Origin: Corynebacterium yonathiae
Lineage (GTDB): Bacteria; Actinomycetota; Actinomycetes; Mycobacteriales; Mycobacteriaceae
Direction: 5' to 3'
Length of the DNA stretch: 46,841 bases
NCBI RefSeq assembly: GCF_022288805.1
Contig: NZ_JAKOPM010000016.1
Span: forward strand, 1 to 46,841
In this document: positions 8,463 through 18,756 of the stretch, piece by piece
Layout: each line of letters opens with the position of its first letter
Position numbering within the stretch: position 1 is the stretch's first letter
Made by a program: the position numbers and the translations under genes
The notes under the pieces: generated by a model
Databases searched by the model: none
What the model was told of the DNA's origin: nothing
Seen by the model: the letters and a program-made list of their open reading frames with translations, nothing else

Positions 8463-8648
8463 GTCAAACGGTTGGGAGTAACCCAATAGTTTTCTGCACC
8501 GAAAACGCGGAAAGGCCCGCCGGGAGTTCCGGCAGGCCTTCTTGGACTGTTCCTTCTTTTTATCGGGAATGCGCGCTGCGCGGCTACGCAATTTCAGGTG
8601 CTCCTGCAGCCGCTCCGGCGACATTTTCCACATGCGGCGGTCAGCCAT
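8448..8648 (-). CDS. Small basic protein of unknown function downstream of glf
   Basis: This 66-codon frame follows glf by 40 bases and has one of the strongest ribosome sites in the window (AAAGGAGGTGACGGC before ATG). The first 38 residues (MADRRMWKMSPERLQEHL onward) look helical and basic, with a KKKEQSKK stretch. The second half is read through the GC-rich hairpin at 8512-8540 and has odd composition (RNSRRAFPRFRCRK), so the conserved portion may be only the N-terminal half. I do not recognise the family. The ribosome site makes it likely to be translated; a functional product is less certain. Confidence 0.45.
   Translation of the reverse strand: MADRRMWKMSPERLQEHLKLRSRAARIPDKKKEQSKKACRNSRRAFPRFRCRKLLGYSQPFDLTHR
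8512..8540. terminator. GC-rich hairpin, possible terminator after the glf unit
   Basis: Arms AAGGCCCGCCGG (8512-8523) and CCGGCAGGCCTT (8529-8540) pair with one mismatch around a 5-base loop. There is no good T-tract immediately after it on either strand; on plus, a T-rich stretch begins some 10 bases later. It lies inside the 66-codon frame. Confidence 0.45.
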
Positions 8649-8688
8649 GCCGTCACCTCCTTTCCTAAGAGGTGATCAAGCATAGCGC

Positions 8689-9903
<1,215 letters not shown>

Positions 9904-9913
9904 CTACAGCACC

Positions 9914-9936
9914 CGACACGTTATATCGGCGTGTCG
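9914..9936 (-). promoter_or_regulatory. Inverted repeat over the probable glf promoter
   Basis: CGACACG (9914-9920) and CGTGTCG (9930-9936) form perfect 7-base arms around 9 bases that contain, on the minus strand, TATAAC, a candidate -10 element. It lies about 30 bases upstream of the glf start. The arrangement looks like an operator covering the promoter; the regulator is unknown. Confidence 0.4.
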
Positions 9937-10031
9937 CAACAGACTTCACAGAAATCACAAACGTACCATCATTATCAATTCTTAACTTTTGGCAACCGTT
10001 TTTACAGCTGCACAACCCCAGGGAGATAACA

Positions 10032-11930
10032 GTGCAACAACGACGTCGACTAGTACCCACTAGGTCAAAGTGGTCCACCCCGGTCATCGCGGCGGTCACC
10101 TCTATCGCGCTCGCCGTAACGGCCGCATTTGGCGGCCAGCAAGTTCTTAAAACCCAAGACTCTGGCAACGGCGGCCCCATTGAGGTCAAAAACGCCTCCG
10201 CTAGCTTCAGCGACGGCGAATCCATCGTCGTCGATGATCCTGCCGTGGCCGCACAGGGCGACGGTGAAGGCCGCCGCGCGGTCAAACAGTTCCACCGCGA
10301 CGAGACCTTCAACATGTTTGCCGTCACGTGGGAAGGCAAGCGCGATATCAACTCTTTCGTTCGCTCCAAGCAGCAGGACGGTTCCTGGAGCGAGTGGCTG
10401 CCCATGGATGCAATGAACTATTCCGAGGGTAAAAACGGTACCGAGCTCATCTTCGTGGGCGATACCAACGATGTTCAGGTCTCTATGGCCAACGTTGATC
10501 TCGTGACCGGATCCAACCTGGACAAGAAGGAAGACTCCCTCTTGGACAAGGCCGCTAAGGGCGCTGATGCCAATCGCCCGGCGCCGCTTGCCTATAACGT
10601 CGGCGATATCTCCCCCGTAGCCGATGAACGCACCCAGGTGGCAGATCTTGATGCCGTATTTATCGACGGCAATGCCCAGGAAGGCGAAGCTATCGAACCC
10701 ACCGCGGAAACCGCGGGGATGCCCAAGGTCGTCTCCCGCGCCGGCTGGGGTGCCGACGAATCCAAGCGCTGCCAGCAGCCGACCTACGATGATGGCCTGA
10801 AGGCCCTGACCCTGCACCACACCGCGGGTACCAATAACTACACCCGCGCCCAGGCAGCAGCACAGGTTCGCGGTGCCTACGAGTATCATGCACAGACCCT
10901 GGGCTGGTGCGATATCGGATACAACGTACTGGTGGATAAGTTTGGCACCATCTATGAAGGCCGCTACGGCGGCTTGGACAAGGCCGTACAGGGTGCCCAC
11001 GTAGGCGGATTCAACTCCAATAACTGGGGCATTTCCATGATTGGCAATTACGAGCAAGCTGAGCCTTCCCGCGAGATGCTCAACTCCGTTGCCGAGATTG
11101 CGGGCTGGAAGGCCGCTATTTCTGACATCGACCCGATGGGCAAGGCTAGTTTGTACTCCGGCGGCTTCTACGGCTCCAAGTTCCCAGCGGGGACCATGGC
11201 CACCGTGCCAGCCTTCGCGGGCCATAATGATTTCCACAACACGGCCTGCCCCGGTCAATACACCATGCGCCACTGGGACGAAATCCGTAAGAACACCAAG
11301 CGCAAAGCGGATGCCATCAAGTCCGGTAAGAACAGTACGGATCTGAACTGGCAGAAGGCTCCCAAGCCCAATACTCCCAAGACCCCACAGCAGGTAGGTG
11401 ACGAAATCACGTCTTCGCTGGGCGACGTCGAGGTCCCAGTCTCCACCATCTCCGCCCTTGCGGGCATTGCTGCCGCCGTCTTCGGCGTGCTCATCGCCAA
11501 TGACCGCCTACAGAAGCCTGATACTGATAAGAAGGTGGCGGGCAACTTGACCACCGGTGATATCCCGGAGATTGTCAACAAGGTGGTCCAAGTCTCCAAT
11601 AACGAGGGCTTGAAGGAATCCTGGACCTCGGTACTCAATGCCTTCGGCCCGGTCTTGGGCCTAGCAGTCGGCGGCCCCGATACCACCGATGGCGGCAAGA
11701 TCCTCTACCAGCTCTTCCAGAATGGCGTGGTGCTCTCCTCCGAGGAGTCCGGCACCAAGGCGTTGACGGGTGAGATTGCCAAGAAGTGGTCCGAGGGCGA
11801 TAATGCCTCCAAGCTCGGCCTGCCAACCTCTAATGAAGAGAAGAATGGTAAGGAAATCCGCGTGACGTTCCAGGGCGGCGAGATTGTCTACAACACCGAA
11901 ACGGAAAAGGTAGACATCTTCACCGACTAG
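10032..11930 (+). CDS. Secreted N-acetylmuramoyl-L-alanine amidase (PGRP/Amidase_2) with LGFP-like C-terminus
   Basis: This enzyme cleaves the stem peptide from muramic acid in peptidoglycan. It has 632 residues from GTG 10032, with AGGGAGA upstream. A signal peptide occupies about 1-36. A linker domain comes next, then the PGRP domain from about 233, with VVSRAGWGADESKRC, the Zn-ligand motif LHHTAGTNN, a second ligand in FAGHNDFHNTACPG, and WCDIGYNVLVD between them. A hydrophobic stretch (STISALAGIAAAVFGVLIA) follows. The tail ends in an LGFP-like repeat (LGLPTSNEEKNGKEIRVTFQ), a module linked to cell-wall anchoring. It matches the position of Rv3811 beside glf. Confidence 0.88.
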   Translation: MQQRRRLVPTRSKWSTPVIAAVTSIALAVTAAFGGQQVLKTQDSGNGGPIEVKNASASFSDGESIVVDDPAVAAQGDGEGRRAVKQFHRDETFNMFAVTWEGKRDINSFVRSKQQDGSWSEWLPMDAMNYSEGKNGTELIFVGDTNDVQVSMANVDLVTGSNLDKKEDSLLDKAAKGADANRPAPLAYNVGDISPVADERTQVADLDAVFIDGNAQEGEAIEPTAETAGMPKVVSRAGWGADESKRCQQPTYDDGLKALTLHHTAGTNNYTRAQAAAQVRGAYEYHAQTLGWCDIGYNVLVDKFGTIYEGRYGGLDKAVQGAHVGGFNSNNWGISMIGNYEQAEPSREMLNSVAEIAGWKAAISDIDPMGKASLYSGGFYGSKFPAGTMATVPAFAGHNDFHNTACPGQYTMRHWDEIRKNTKRKADAIKSGKNSTDLNWQKAPKPNTPKTPQQVGDEITSSLGDVEVPVSTISALAGIAAAVFGVLIANDRLQKPDTDKKVAGNLTTGDIPEIVNKVVQVSNNEGLKESWTSVLNAFGPVLGLAVGGPDTTDGGKILYQLFQNGVVLSSEESGTKALTGEIAKKWSEGDNASKLGLPTSNEEKNGKEIRVTFQGGEIVYNTETEKVDIFTD

Positions 11931-12757
11931 AACCAGCGCTCTAGCACCTTAGCGACGCCCGCCTGGTGGTTAGCCACGGTGACCGCATCCGCGGCCGCCT
12001 TAACCTCCGGGTGGGCGTTTTCCATGGCTACTCCACAGCCAGCCCAGGTCAGCATCTCAATATCATTGGGCATATCCCCAAAAGCAATGGTTTCCTGCTG
12101 GGCGACGCCGATGTGCTCCGCCAGCCATTCCACCCCACGGCGTTTGGTCACATTGGGTGCAGCGACCTCCAGAATTCCTTCTTGCATGGAATACGTCAGG
12201 TGCGCAAGCTCCGGATCGATGTGAGGAGCAATGAGCTCATATAGCTCTGGGGCGGTGTAGTCCGTATTGCGAATGAGGAACTTCACCGCCGGCTGCCCCA
12301 CAAGTTCGCCCATGCTGACCACGCCAAATCCCTCGAAGAGGGCGTTTTCAGAATAGTGGCGCTCGACCACGAAGAGGTCCTCTACGGCGTCGGCAAGCGA
12401 TCCTCCCGCCCGCTCCGCGCCAAAGCCCACCGTGCCCAATGCGGACTGGGCCACATCCACCACTTCCGCCAGTGCCGCGGGCGAAAGCTCGTGGGCGGAC
12501 ATTACGCGATCCTCCGCGGAATCATAAAGCACGGCGCCATTCGAGGTCACGCACACCGGCCGCACGGGAAGCTGCTCCAACACGGGCGCTATCCAGCGGA
12601 ACGGACGGCCGGTGGAAAGCGCAAAATAGGCACCCTGCTGGACTGCCCGCGCCACGGCGTCACGGTTGCGACGCGGGACGCGGTGGTTGCGGTCCAACAG
12701 GGTGCCGTCAATATCGCTCGCAATGAGGCGAGGCGCGCGGGCAGGGAAATTCTCCAT
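11927..12757 (-). CDS. HAD-superfamily phosphatase, Cof/type IIB (Rv3813c-like)
   Basis: This is a 276-residue cytoplasmic hydrolase of the Cof type. All four HAD motifs are intact: DIDGTLLD near the N-terminus (nucleophile and acid Asp), STGR, the Lys in TKRRGVEWL, and GDMPNDIEM. The C2-type cap lies between motifs 2 and 3. Substrates of this family are sugar phosphates and related compounds; the specific one cannot be read from sequence. Its start is 22 bases after glpK, so it may be cotranscribed with the glycerol genes. Its stop overlaps the amidase stop as CTAG. In mycobacteria the equivalent gene lies next to PlsC-type acyltransferases. Confidence 0.88.
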   Translation of the reverse strand: MENFPARAPRLIASDIDGTLLDRNHRVPRRNRDAVARAVQQGAYFALSTGRPFRWIAPVLEQLPVRPVCVTSNGAVLYDSAEDRVMSAHELSPAALAEVVDVAQSALGTVGFGAERAGGSLADAVEDLFVVERHYSENALFEGFGVVSMGELVGQPAVKFLIRNTDYTAPELYELIAPHIDPELAHLTYSMQEGILEVAAPNVTKRRGVEWLAEHIGVAQQETIAFGDMPNDIEMLTWAGCGVAMENAHPEVKAAADAVTVANHQAGVAKVLERWF

Positions 12758-12779
12758 ACCCGCGAGTTTACGTCAGGAC

Positions 12780-14327
12780 TTAGAAGCTGAGGTCCTCGTC
12801 CTCATTATCCTCCCATTCCAGGGAACGCTTAATAGCGCGCTTCCAGTCGCGGTAGAGAGCCTCTACTTCTTCCTTGTCGCGCTTCGGCTTGAATACCTTC
12901 ATGTCTCCGGCCTGGCTACCCAAGACGCTGAGGTCATCCCAGAAACCATGGTCCAAGCCCGCCGCGAAGGCAGCACCGGTGGCGGTGGTCTCGATATTCT
13001 TCGGGCGGTGTACTTCCACGCCGAGCATATCTGCCTGGAACTGCATCAACAGTTCGTTCATGGTCATGCCACCGTCCACGCGCAACTCGGTAATCTCCAC
13101 ACCGGAATCCGCCACCATGGCATCGGCGACGTCGCGAGTCTGATACGCAGTGGACTCGAGAACGGCGCGAGCCAAGTGCTTACGGTTGGCAAAGCGGGTC
13201 AGACCCACGATGACGCCGCGGGCATCCGGGCGCCAGTACGGTGCAAAGAGACCAGAGAAGGCCGGTACGATGTAGACGCCGCCGTTGTCCTTGACCTCGC
13301 GCGCGAGGTTTTCAATGGACGCTGCATTCGGGATAAGCTGCAGGTTATCGCGCAGCCACTGCACCAAGGAACCACCCATAGAAACAGAACCCTCAAGGGC
13401 GTAGACGGGGCGCTCGCCTTCACGCTGGAAGCACACGGTGGTGAGCAGGCCGTTGTCAGAAAACTTCGGAGTAGTGCCCGTGTTCAGCAGGAGGAATAAG
13501 CCGGTTCCGTAGGTATTCTTCGCGGAGCCCGCCCGGAAGCAGCCCTGGCCGAACATCGCTGACTGCTGGTCACCCAGGATAGCACGGATAGGCACTCCGG
13601 AGAGCGAACCGCGCTCACGCACGGTACGGAAATCACCGAGGGATGGGCGAATCTCCGGCAGCATGGACATCGGGATGCCCATTTCCTTGCACAGCTCCTC
13701 ATCCCACTCCAGCTTTTCGATGTCCATGAGCAGGGTGCGGGACGCATTGGTGACGTCGGTGGCGTGCAGCGCTTCGCGACCGGCATCGCCCTCGGCACCG
13801 CCAGTGAGGTTCCACAACAACCAGCTGTCAATGGTGCCGAAGAGCAGGTCGCCAGCCTCGGCACGCTCGCGGGCCCCCTCGACGTTGTCGAGGATCCACT
13901 TAACCTTCGGGCCGGCCGGGTAGGAGTTGATGATGAGACCCGTGCGGCGGCGCCACTTTTCCGGACCTTCCTCACCCGAGAGTTCCTTACAGATGGCGGT
14001 GGTGCGGGTATCTTGCCAGACAATGGCATTGTAGACCGGCTTGCCGGTGTGCTTATCCCACACCACGGTGGTCTCTCGCTGATTAGTGATACCTACCGAG
14101 TCGATGTCTTCTACGGTGATATCGCCATTGGCAAGAGCTTCTCCAACAGCGCGGCGGGTATTGCTCCAGATTTCTTCTGGGTCGTGTTCTACCCAGCCCT
14201 TTTCGGGGAAGATTTGCTCGTGCTCGAGCTGGCCGACGGCAACCTGCTCACCGCTGTGGTCAAAGATGATGCAGCGCGTCGACGTGGTGCCCTGGTCGAT
14301 CGCGGCGACGTATTTCTTGTTAGTCAT
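12780..14327 (-). CDS. glpK: Glycerol kinase
   Basis: GlpK phosphorylates glycerol with ATP to sn-glycerol 3-phosphate. ATG 14327 is preceded by GGAGACTAGACAC and begins [19 protein letters not shown], the standard FGGY N-terminus, giving 515 residues. Other markers are [35 protein letters not shown] and the ATP-site region [20 protein letters not shown]. It sits 28 bases after glpF and is the third gene of glpD-glpF-glpK. Confidence 0.96.
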   Translation of the reverse strand: MTNKKYVAAIDQGTTSTRCIIFDHSGEQVAVGQLEHEQIFPEKGWVEHDPEEIWSNTRRAVGEALANGDITVEDIDSVGITNQRETTVVWDKHTGKPVYNAIVWQDTRTTAICKELSGEEGPEKWRRRTGLIINSYPAGPKVKWILDNVEGARERAEAGDLLFGTIDSWLLWNLTGGAEGDAGREALHATDVTNASRTLLMDIEKLEWDEELCKEMGIPMSMLPEIRPSLGDFRTVRERGSLSGVPIRAILGDQQSAMFGQGCFRAGSAKNTYGTGLFLLLNTGTTPKFSDNGLLTTVCFQREGERPVYALEGSVSMGGSLVQWLRDNLQLIPNAASIENLAREVKDNGGVYIVPAFSGLFAPYWRPDARGVIVGLTRFANRKHLARAVLESTAYQTRDVADAMVADSGVEITELRVDGGMTMNELLMQFQADMLGVEVHRPKNIETTATGAAFAAGLDHGFWDDLSVLGSQAGDMKVFKPKRDKEEVEALYRDWKRAIKRSLEWEDNEDEDLSF

Positions 14328-14355
14328 GTGTCTAGTCTCCTGTACGAAGGTGGAA

Positions 14356-15093
14356 TTAGAGCGCAACGGACAACAGGCCAACGGCTACGGCCGCGACCAG
14401 CGGGGCCACGATGGGGACCCAGGCATAGCCCCAGTTCGCGCTGCCTTTGTCCTGGATAGGCAAGATGAATGCATAGGCAATTCGCGGACCCAAGTCACGG
14501 ACCGGATTGATGGCATAACCCGTGGGGGTACCAAGGGACAGGCCGACCGCCACAACAACGAAAGCAACAGCGAAGTAGCTCATTGGACCAAGCTCGCCGC
14601 CGGTTGGGCCGAAAGCGATGAACATCAGCAGCACACAGGTAGCGATAAACTCCGTCACCGCATTCCAGCCATTTTTAGGGTGTGCCGGCTTGGTAAAGAA
14701 GATACCGTTCGTGTTCTTATTGGCGCCGGTGACGTTTCCGGCATCATCGTAATTATTGGCGTCGAAAAGCTGCTTGAAGGCAGCCCATGCCAGGATGGCA
14801 CCGAGGATAGCGCCGAGAATCTGGCCCAGGAAGTAGTACGGGACCAGAGACCATTCAAGCGATCCATTAACTGCCAACATTACGGTGACGGCAGGGTTGA
14901 GGTGCCCGCCCGTAGGATCGGCCACGCTAGCGCCGACGAAGACCGCCATGCCCCAACCCAGGGCGATAACGATCCAATCGGAACCGCGTGCGCCAGAGGT
15001 GCGCAGGTTTACCAGCGCACATACGCCGTTGCCTAGAAGGAGCAGCAACGCAGTGCCGATAAACTCCCACAGGAATGCATCAAATCCGGTCAT
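14356..15093 (-). CDS. glpF: Glycerol uptake facilitator (aquaglyceroporin)
   Basis: This is an MIP-family channel of 245 residues with six predicted membrane helices and two half-helices. The first signature is intact ([12 protein letters not shown]). The second reads [10 protein letters not shown], with Val where NPA usually has Ala; the following Arg-Asp and Gly-Pro are typical of glycerol-conducting members. It begins 3 bases after the glpD stop and is followed by glpK, so channel, kinase and dehydrogenase are probably made together. Confidence 0.93.
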   Translation of the reverse strand: MTGFDAFLWEFIGTALLLLLGNGVCALVNLRTSGARGSDWIVIALGWGMAVFVGASVADPTGGHLNPAVTVMLAVNGSLEWSLVPYYFLGQILGAILGAILAWAAFKQLFDANNYDDAGNVTGANKNTNGIFFTKPAHPKNGWNAVTEFIATCVLLMFIAFGPTGGELGPMSYFAVAFVVVAVGLSLGTPTGYAINPVRDLGPRIAYAFILPIQDKGSANWGYAWVPIVAPLVAAVAVGLLSVAL

Positions 15094-15096
15094 AAC

Positions 15097-16821
15097 TTAA
15101 ACCTCGTTTTGGGTGGGTCGGGCGGATCCTGCGCGTACCAAAATGTCATTGGCCTCACGGTCAGTTACCGCAGCTTCTGCTTCAAGTTCGGCCTGCGTGT
15201 GGGCCTTGAATTGGGATACCTCGCGCTCCTTGTCGGCGTCGCTCCAGCCCAGCAGCGGTGCTACAAAATCAGCAACGGCCGGGGCGGCGTTCACGCCGCG
15301 GTCACCGAACTCGATGGCGATGCGCAGGCGGCGGGACAGGATGTCTTCCAAGTGCAATGCACCCTCGTGGGTGACGGCGTAGCGGACCTCGGCCCACAAG
15401 TAGGACTCGGCACCAGGAACTGGCTCGAGCAGGGAGGCATCCTCAACTGCCGGTGCCAAAACCTCACCCAGCAGGGAGCCATAACGGCCGAGCAGGTGCT
15501 CAATGAACTTCTCGCTCAGGTTATAGCGACGAGCCAAGGATGGGACCTGGTTGGCCAAGGCGTGGTAGCCGGCGGCGCCGAGGATCGGGGTTTGCTCGGT
15601 GATGGACTCTGGGACCTTGGTATCCAGTTCCTCCACTGCCAGGTCCACGGCGTCCTTACCGATGACGCGGTACGTGGTGTACTTACCGCCGGCGACAGAG
15701 ACCATACCTGGGGCCACACGCGCAACCGCGTGGTTGCGGGAAAGGTTGGTGGTGGAATCGGACTTGCCGGACAGCAGCGGGCGCAGTCCGGAGTAGACGC
15801 CCACGATGTCATCGCGGGTGATCTTGCGGCGAACGCGCTGGTTAACCTGGTCCAAGATGTAGTCAATATCGGACTTGGTTGGTGCCGGATCTGGCAAAGA
15901 GAGGCCCTTTTCCCAATCGGTATCGGTGGTACCGATAATCCAGTACTCGCCCCACGGGATAACGAAGAGGACGGACTTTTCGGTGACGAAGCACAGGGCT
16001 GCCTCTGCATCAAGCGCATCCTTGGGCACAACGATGTGCACTCCCTTGGAGGCGTGCACGGTGAACTTGCCCTCCACGCCGGCCATCTCTTGAATCTTGT
16101 CATTCCACACGCCGGTGGCGTTGATAAAGACCTTGCCGCGCACGGTAGTCTCACGGCCGGTGGCGGTGTCGCGCACCTTGGCGCCTACGATGCGACCGCC
16201 GCGGTCCTTGTCAAAGCCAATGACCTCGGTATTGGTACGTACATCGGCGCCGTACTCGGCGGCGGTACGCAGCACGGTCATGGTGTGGCGGGCGTCATCA
16301 ACCAAAGTGTCGTAGTAGCGCACGCCGCCCACAATGGCATCGTCCTTCAGACCCGGGGTCACCTTCAGCACGCCCTTGCGGGTGAGGTGCTTCTGCATTG
16401 GCACGCTCTTCGAGCCGCCCATGAGGTCATAAAGAGTAAAGCCACCGAACATCATCACGCGCTCCCATACGTGGTGGGTCAGCGGGAAGATAAACTTCAG
16501 CGGCTTCACAAGGTGGGGTGCCAGGGTGGACATATTCAGCTCGCGCTCCTTGAGGGACTCCGCCACCAGACGGAAGTCAAACATGGCCAGGTAGCGCAGG
16601 CCACCGTGGAACATCTTGGAGGAACGAGAAGAGGTACCTGCGGCGAAGTCGCGCGCCTCAATGACGGCGGTCTTGAGGCCACGGGTAGCGGCGTCCGCTG
16701 CCGCACCGGCGCCTACGGAACCGCCACCGATGATGACTACGTCGTAGTCCTCATCCGCGTACCCATTCCATAGATTTTCAAAGTATTCGGGGTTAAAGGA
16801 TTGGTTGCTTTGCTGGGTCAT
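15097..16821 (-). CDS. glpD: Glycerol-3-phosphate dehydrogenase (FAD, respiratory)
   Basis: GlpD oxidises sn-glycerol 3-phosphate to dihydroxyacetone phosphate at the membrane and passes electrons to menaquinone. I chose ATG 16821, which gives MTQQSNQSFNPEYFENLWNG and 574 residues. GGAG lies 12 bases upstream, and an in-frame ATG at 16833 sits too close to it. The FAD motif is YDVVIIGGGSVGAGAAADAATRG-like near residue 26. ARDFAAGTSSRSSKMFHGGLRYL and SGLRPLLSG are family hallmarks. It is first in the glp operon; no GlpR gene is visible in the window. Confidence 0.95.
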   Translation of the reverse strand: MTQQSNQSFNPEYFENLWNGYADEDYDVVIIGGGSVGAGAAADAATRGLKTAVIEARDFAAGTSSRSSKMFHGGLRYLAMFDFRLVAESLKERELNMSTLAPHLVKPLKFIFPLTHHVWERVMMFGGFTLYDLMGGSKSVPMQKHLTRKGVLKVTPGLKDDAIVGGVRYYDTLVDDARHTMTVLRTAAEYGADVRTNTEVIGFDKDRGGRIVGAKVRDTATGRETTVRGKVFINATGVWNDKIQEMAGVEGKFTVHASKGVHIVVPKDALDAEAALCFVTEKSVLFVIPWGEYWIIGTTDTDWEKGLSLPDPAPTKSDIDYILDQVNQRVRRKITRDDIVGVYSGLRPLLSGKSDSTTNLSRNHAVARVAPGMVSVAGGKYTTYRVIGKDAVDLAVEELDTKVPESITEQTPILGAAGYHALANQVPSLARRYNLSEKFIEHLLGRYGSLLGEVLAPAVEDASLLEPVPGAESYLWAEVRYAVTHEGALHLEDILSRRLRIAIEFGDRGVNAAPAVADFVAPLLGWSDADKEREVSQFKAHTQAELEAEAAVTDREANDILVRAGSARPTQNEV

Positions 16822-17079
16822 TGCTGACCGCATCTCCTTCCTTGGTGCTTGCATGTGCCTGCGCCATAAATCCATGAATGAGATGGCAAAAGCACAGCTA
16901 AAAGCAGTTAAATTGTGGTTTCGGTGGAAAGATTCGCACCGTGGCTGCAGAGACTTTATCTCCTGAAATCTATGTTAGGGGTCACGGACGCGAGTTACAC
17001 ATGTGGTTACTCACACGTAGGTTTCAGGCCCGTAAGCAGTCAGTTTTCTTAAAATACTTAGACATTCAAAAAGAAAAGT
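16822..17079 (-). promoter_or_regulatory. Upstream region of the glpD operon
   Basis: About 260 bases separate the glpD start from the terminator of the next gene. CACATGTG (16998-17005) is a perfect 8-base palindrome flanked on both sides by GTTA. Overlapping it, TGTG and CACA half-sites at 17002-17015 are 6 bases apart, whereas the GlxR consensus needs 8. I see no clear protein-coding content here. Confidence 0.3.
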
Positions 17080-17097
17080 CACCCCCTCGCGGGGGTG
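17065..17097 (-). terminator. Intrinsic terminator of the plsC gene
   Basis: On the minus strand CACCCCC and GGGGGTG (17097-17080) form a perfect stem around a 4-base loop, followed by ACTTTTCTTTTT. It lies 23 bases after the plsC stop, ending that unit before the glpD promoter. Confidence 0.85.
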
Positions 17098-17119
17098 CAA
17101 AGCGGACGGAAATCCTTCG

Positions 17120-18733
17120 CTATTTCTTCGCTAAACGAGCCATCGCCTCGAGCACTTCGGACATTCCGGCTTTCTCCGCAGAATATGTGACCGCTTGGGC
17201 GCCCTTGACCACCTCAATAGGGGCAGTTTCCAAAGCCACTACCGGCATCCGGTCAAGGAAATCCTCATCTCCTGGCTCGTTAGCAAAAACCAGGGCCTCC
17301 TCCGGCTTAGCTTGCAGATCCTCGAGGATGCGCTCCACGCCTTGTACCGCGGTCGCGGCAGTGACGGAGAGTGCATTGGTATCGAGACGCGGCTGCATAG
17401 CATCCTCATCAACGACAACGCTCCACACGGCTTGCGGAACATCCACCTCACCGGCGGGTGATATCACGATCAGGACTTCGGCCGCCGGATAGATCTCCGC
17501 CAAAGCCTTGTGCAATCGTGGAGTCAGCGCGCCATCTTCCCAATTCAGCGCGCTGTTGTGCGCCACTACCACGCGGGGGATGGAAGAGAATTGCGCCTTC
17601 ATGCGGTGCGGCAAGCGCGAGACGATAAGCCGGGATTGGGTAGCTGCCGCCAACAGGCCCTGCTCTGCTACGGAACCGGCCCATATCTCCTTACTGCTGG
17701 CCGTGATGGACGCTTGGGTTTGCACCACATCCGCCTTCAGCTGCGCCATGACATCCGCGACCTTATCGCGGCCTTCATCTAAGCCGCGGGTTGCCTCTTC
17801 AACCACGGCATTGAGGTTGTTCTTGATCCACTCCAAGGTCTCCGGGGCGGTACGCGCCTTATTCTTTGGTTCCTCCCCATCTGTTCCCTTGGCGGCGGCC
17901 ATGTGGTTGCGCACCAAGTCAACCGTAGTAACGGAGACGCGTTCTTTGAGGCCCACTAGATCGTCACGCAGTCGGCGTACGCGGTGTCGTTCGGTTTCCA
18001 CTTCAGCATCGCGAGCTTCTGCCTCATCAAGGGTTGGAGCCCCTCCACCTTTACGGGCGGGCACCCAGTATTCACCGGCAGGCATCGGCCCAAATTCGGC
18101 TTCGTACTGTTCCCATAGTCCTTCCAACGCCTCTTGCATACGGCGTCGAATCTCCGCGGTATCAGCCTCCGCATCGCCGGTGGGATAGTACGGTTCGAGG
18201 GCGGTAATAAAGACAGGGGTCTTGGTCCGTCCCAGGTTCTTTTTATGCCCCTTGGTCCACAGGCGCTGCGAACCAAAAATGACCTGTGGGATTACCGGCA
18301 CCCCCGCCTCATAGGCAATGCGGGAGGCGCCACTTTTCATGCTGCGGATTTCAAAGCTGCGGGAAATTGTGCCTTCAGAAAACACGCCCACGAGTTCGCC
18401 GTCCTTGGCCAGCTGAACCGCTTGGCGGAAAGAAGCACTGCCATCGATACGATCAACTGGCACGTGGTGCATGGCCTTCAACAACGGCCCTGCCACTGGA
18501 GCTTTAAAGATTCCAGCTTTAGCCAGGAAGCGTACGAGGCGCCTTTTGCGGTAAGCCAAGAAAGCGCCGAAGAGGAAATCCATGTAACCGGTGTGGTTGC
18601 AGACCAACACCGCGCCGCCCTTATCGGGGATATTTTCTTCGCCCGAAAGGCGCATCTGTAATCCCTGAGCCAGAGTCACCCCCCTGCCAATGTGGGTGAT
18701 CTGGCGGTACAGGAAATTCGTCGCAGCGTTCAT
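17120..18733 (-). CDS. PlsC-type acyltransferase fused to a degenerate HAD-like domain
   Basis: The N-terminal part (about 20-220) is a 1-acyl-glycerol-3-phosphate acyltransferase with NHTGYMD (46-52, catalytic His47 and Asp52), FSEGTISRS (118-126, EGT) and VPVIPQVIFGS. A charged helical linker covers about 235-345. Residues about 385-537 read like a Cof-type HAD fold without its catalytic residues: RVVVAHNSALNWEDG (387-401) stands where DxDGT is expected, ISPAG where STGR is expected, and ANEPGDEDFLDRM (484-496) where GDxxND is expected, followed by a typical HAD ending. Related to the Rv3814c-Rv3816c group. Active acyl transfer is likely; phosphatase activity is not. Confidence 0.85.
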   Translation of the reverse strand: MNAATNFLYRQITHIGRGVTLAQGLQMRLSGEENIPDKGGAVLVCNHTGYMDFLFGAFLAYRKRRLVRFLAKAGIFKAPVAGPLLKAMHHVPVDRIDGSASFRQAVQLAKDGELVGVFSEGTISRSFEIRSMKSGASRIAYEAGVPVIPQVIFGSQRLWTKGHKKNLGRTKTPVFITALEPYYPTGDAEADTAEIRRRMQEALEGLWEQYEAEFGPMPAGEYWVPARKGGGAPTLDEAEARDAEVETERHRVRRLRDDLVGLKERVSVTTVDLVRNHMAAAKGTDGEEPKNKARTAPETLEWIKNNLNAVVEEATRGLDEGRDKVADVMAQLKADVVQTQASITASSKEIWAGSVAEQGLLAAATQSRLIVSRLPHRMKAQFSSIPRVVVAHNSALNWEDGALTPRLHKALAEIYPAAEVLIVISPAGEVDVPQAVWSVVVDEDAMQPRLDTNALSVTAATAVQGVERILEDLQAKPEEALVFANEPGDEDFLDRMPVVALETAPIEVVKGAQAVTYSAEKAGMSEVLEAMARLAKK

Positions 18734-18756
18734 AACTCTCCAGGACGACGGCGGAC

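Noticed and set aside
10065..11273. Long open frame on the minus strand opposite the amidase
   Set aside because: The plus strand encodes an unambiguous PGRP amidase with signal peptide and zinc ligands; the antisense frame has no recognisable domain.
15109..16773. Long open frame on the plus strand opposite glpD
   Set aside because: It is fully antisense to a clear GlpD protein with all family motifs. Its His/Gly/Val-rich composition is the usual by-product of GC-rich third positions.
17002..17015. TGTG-N6-CACA as a GlxR site for glpD
   Set aside because: The consensus I know, TGTGANNTANNTCACA, has 8 bases between half-sites, and other positions do not match. Kept only as a weak regulatory remark.
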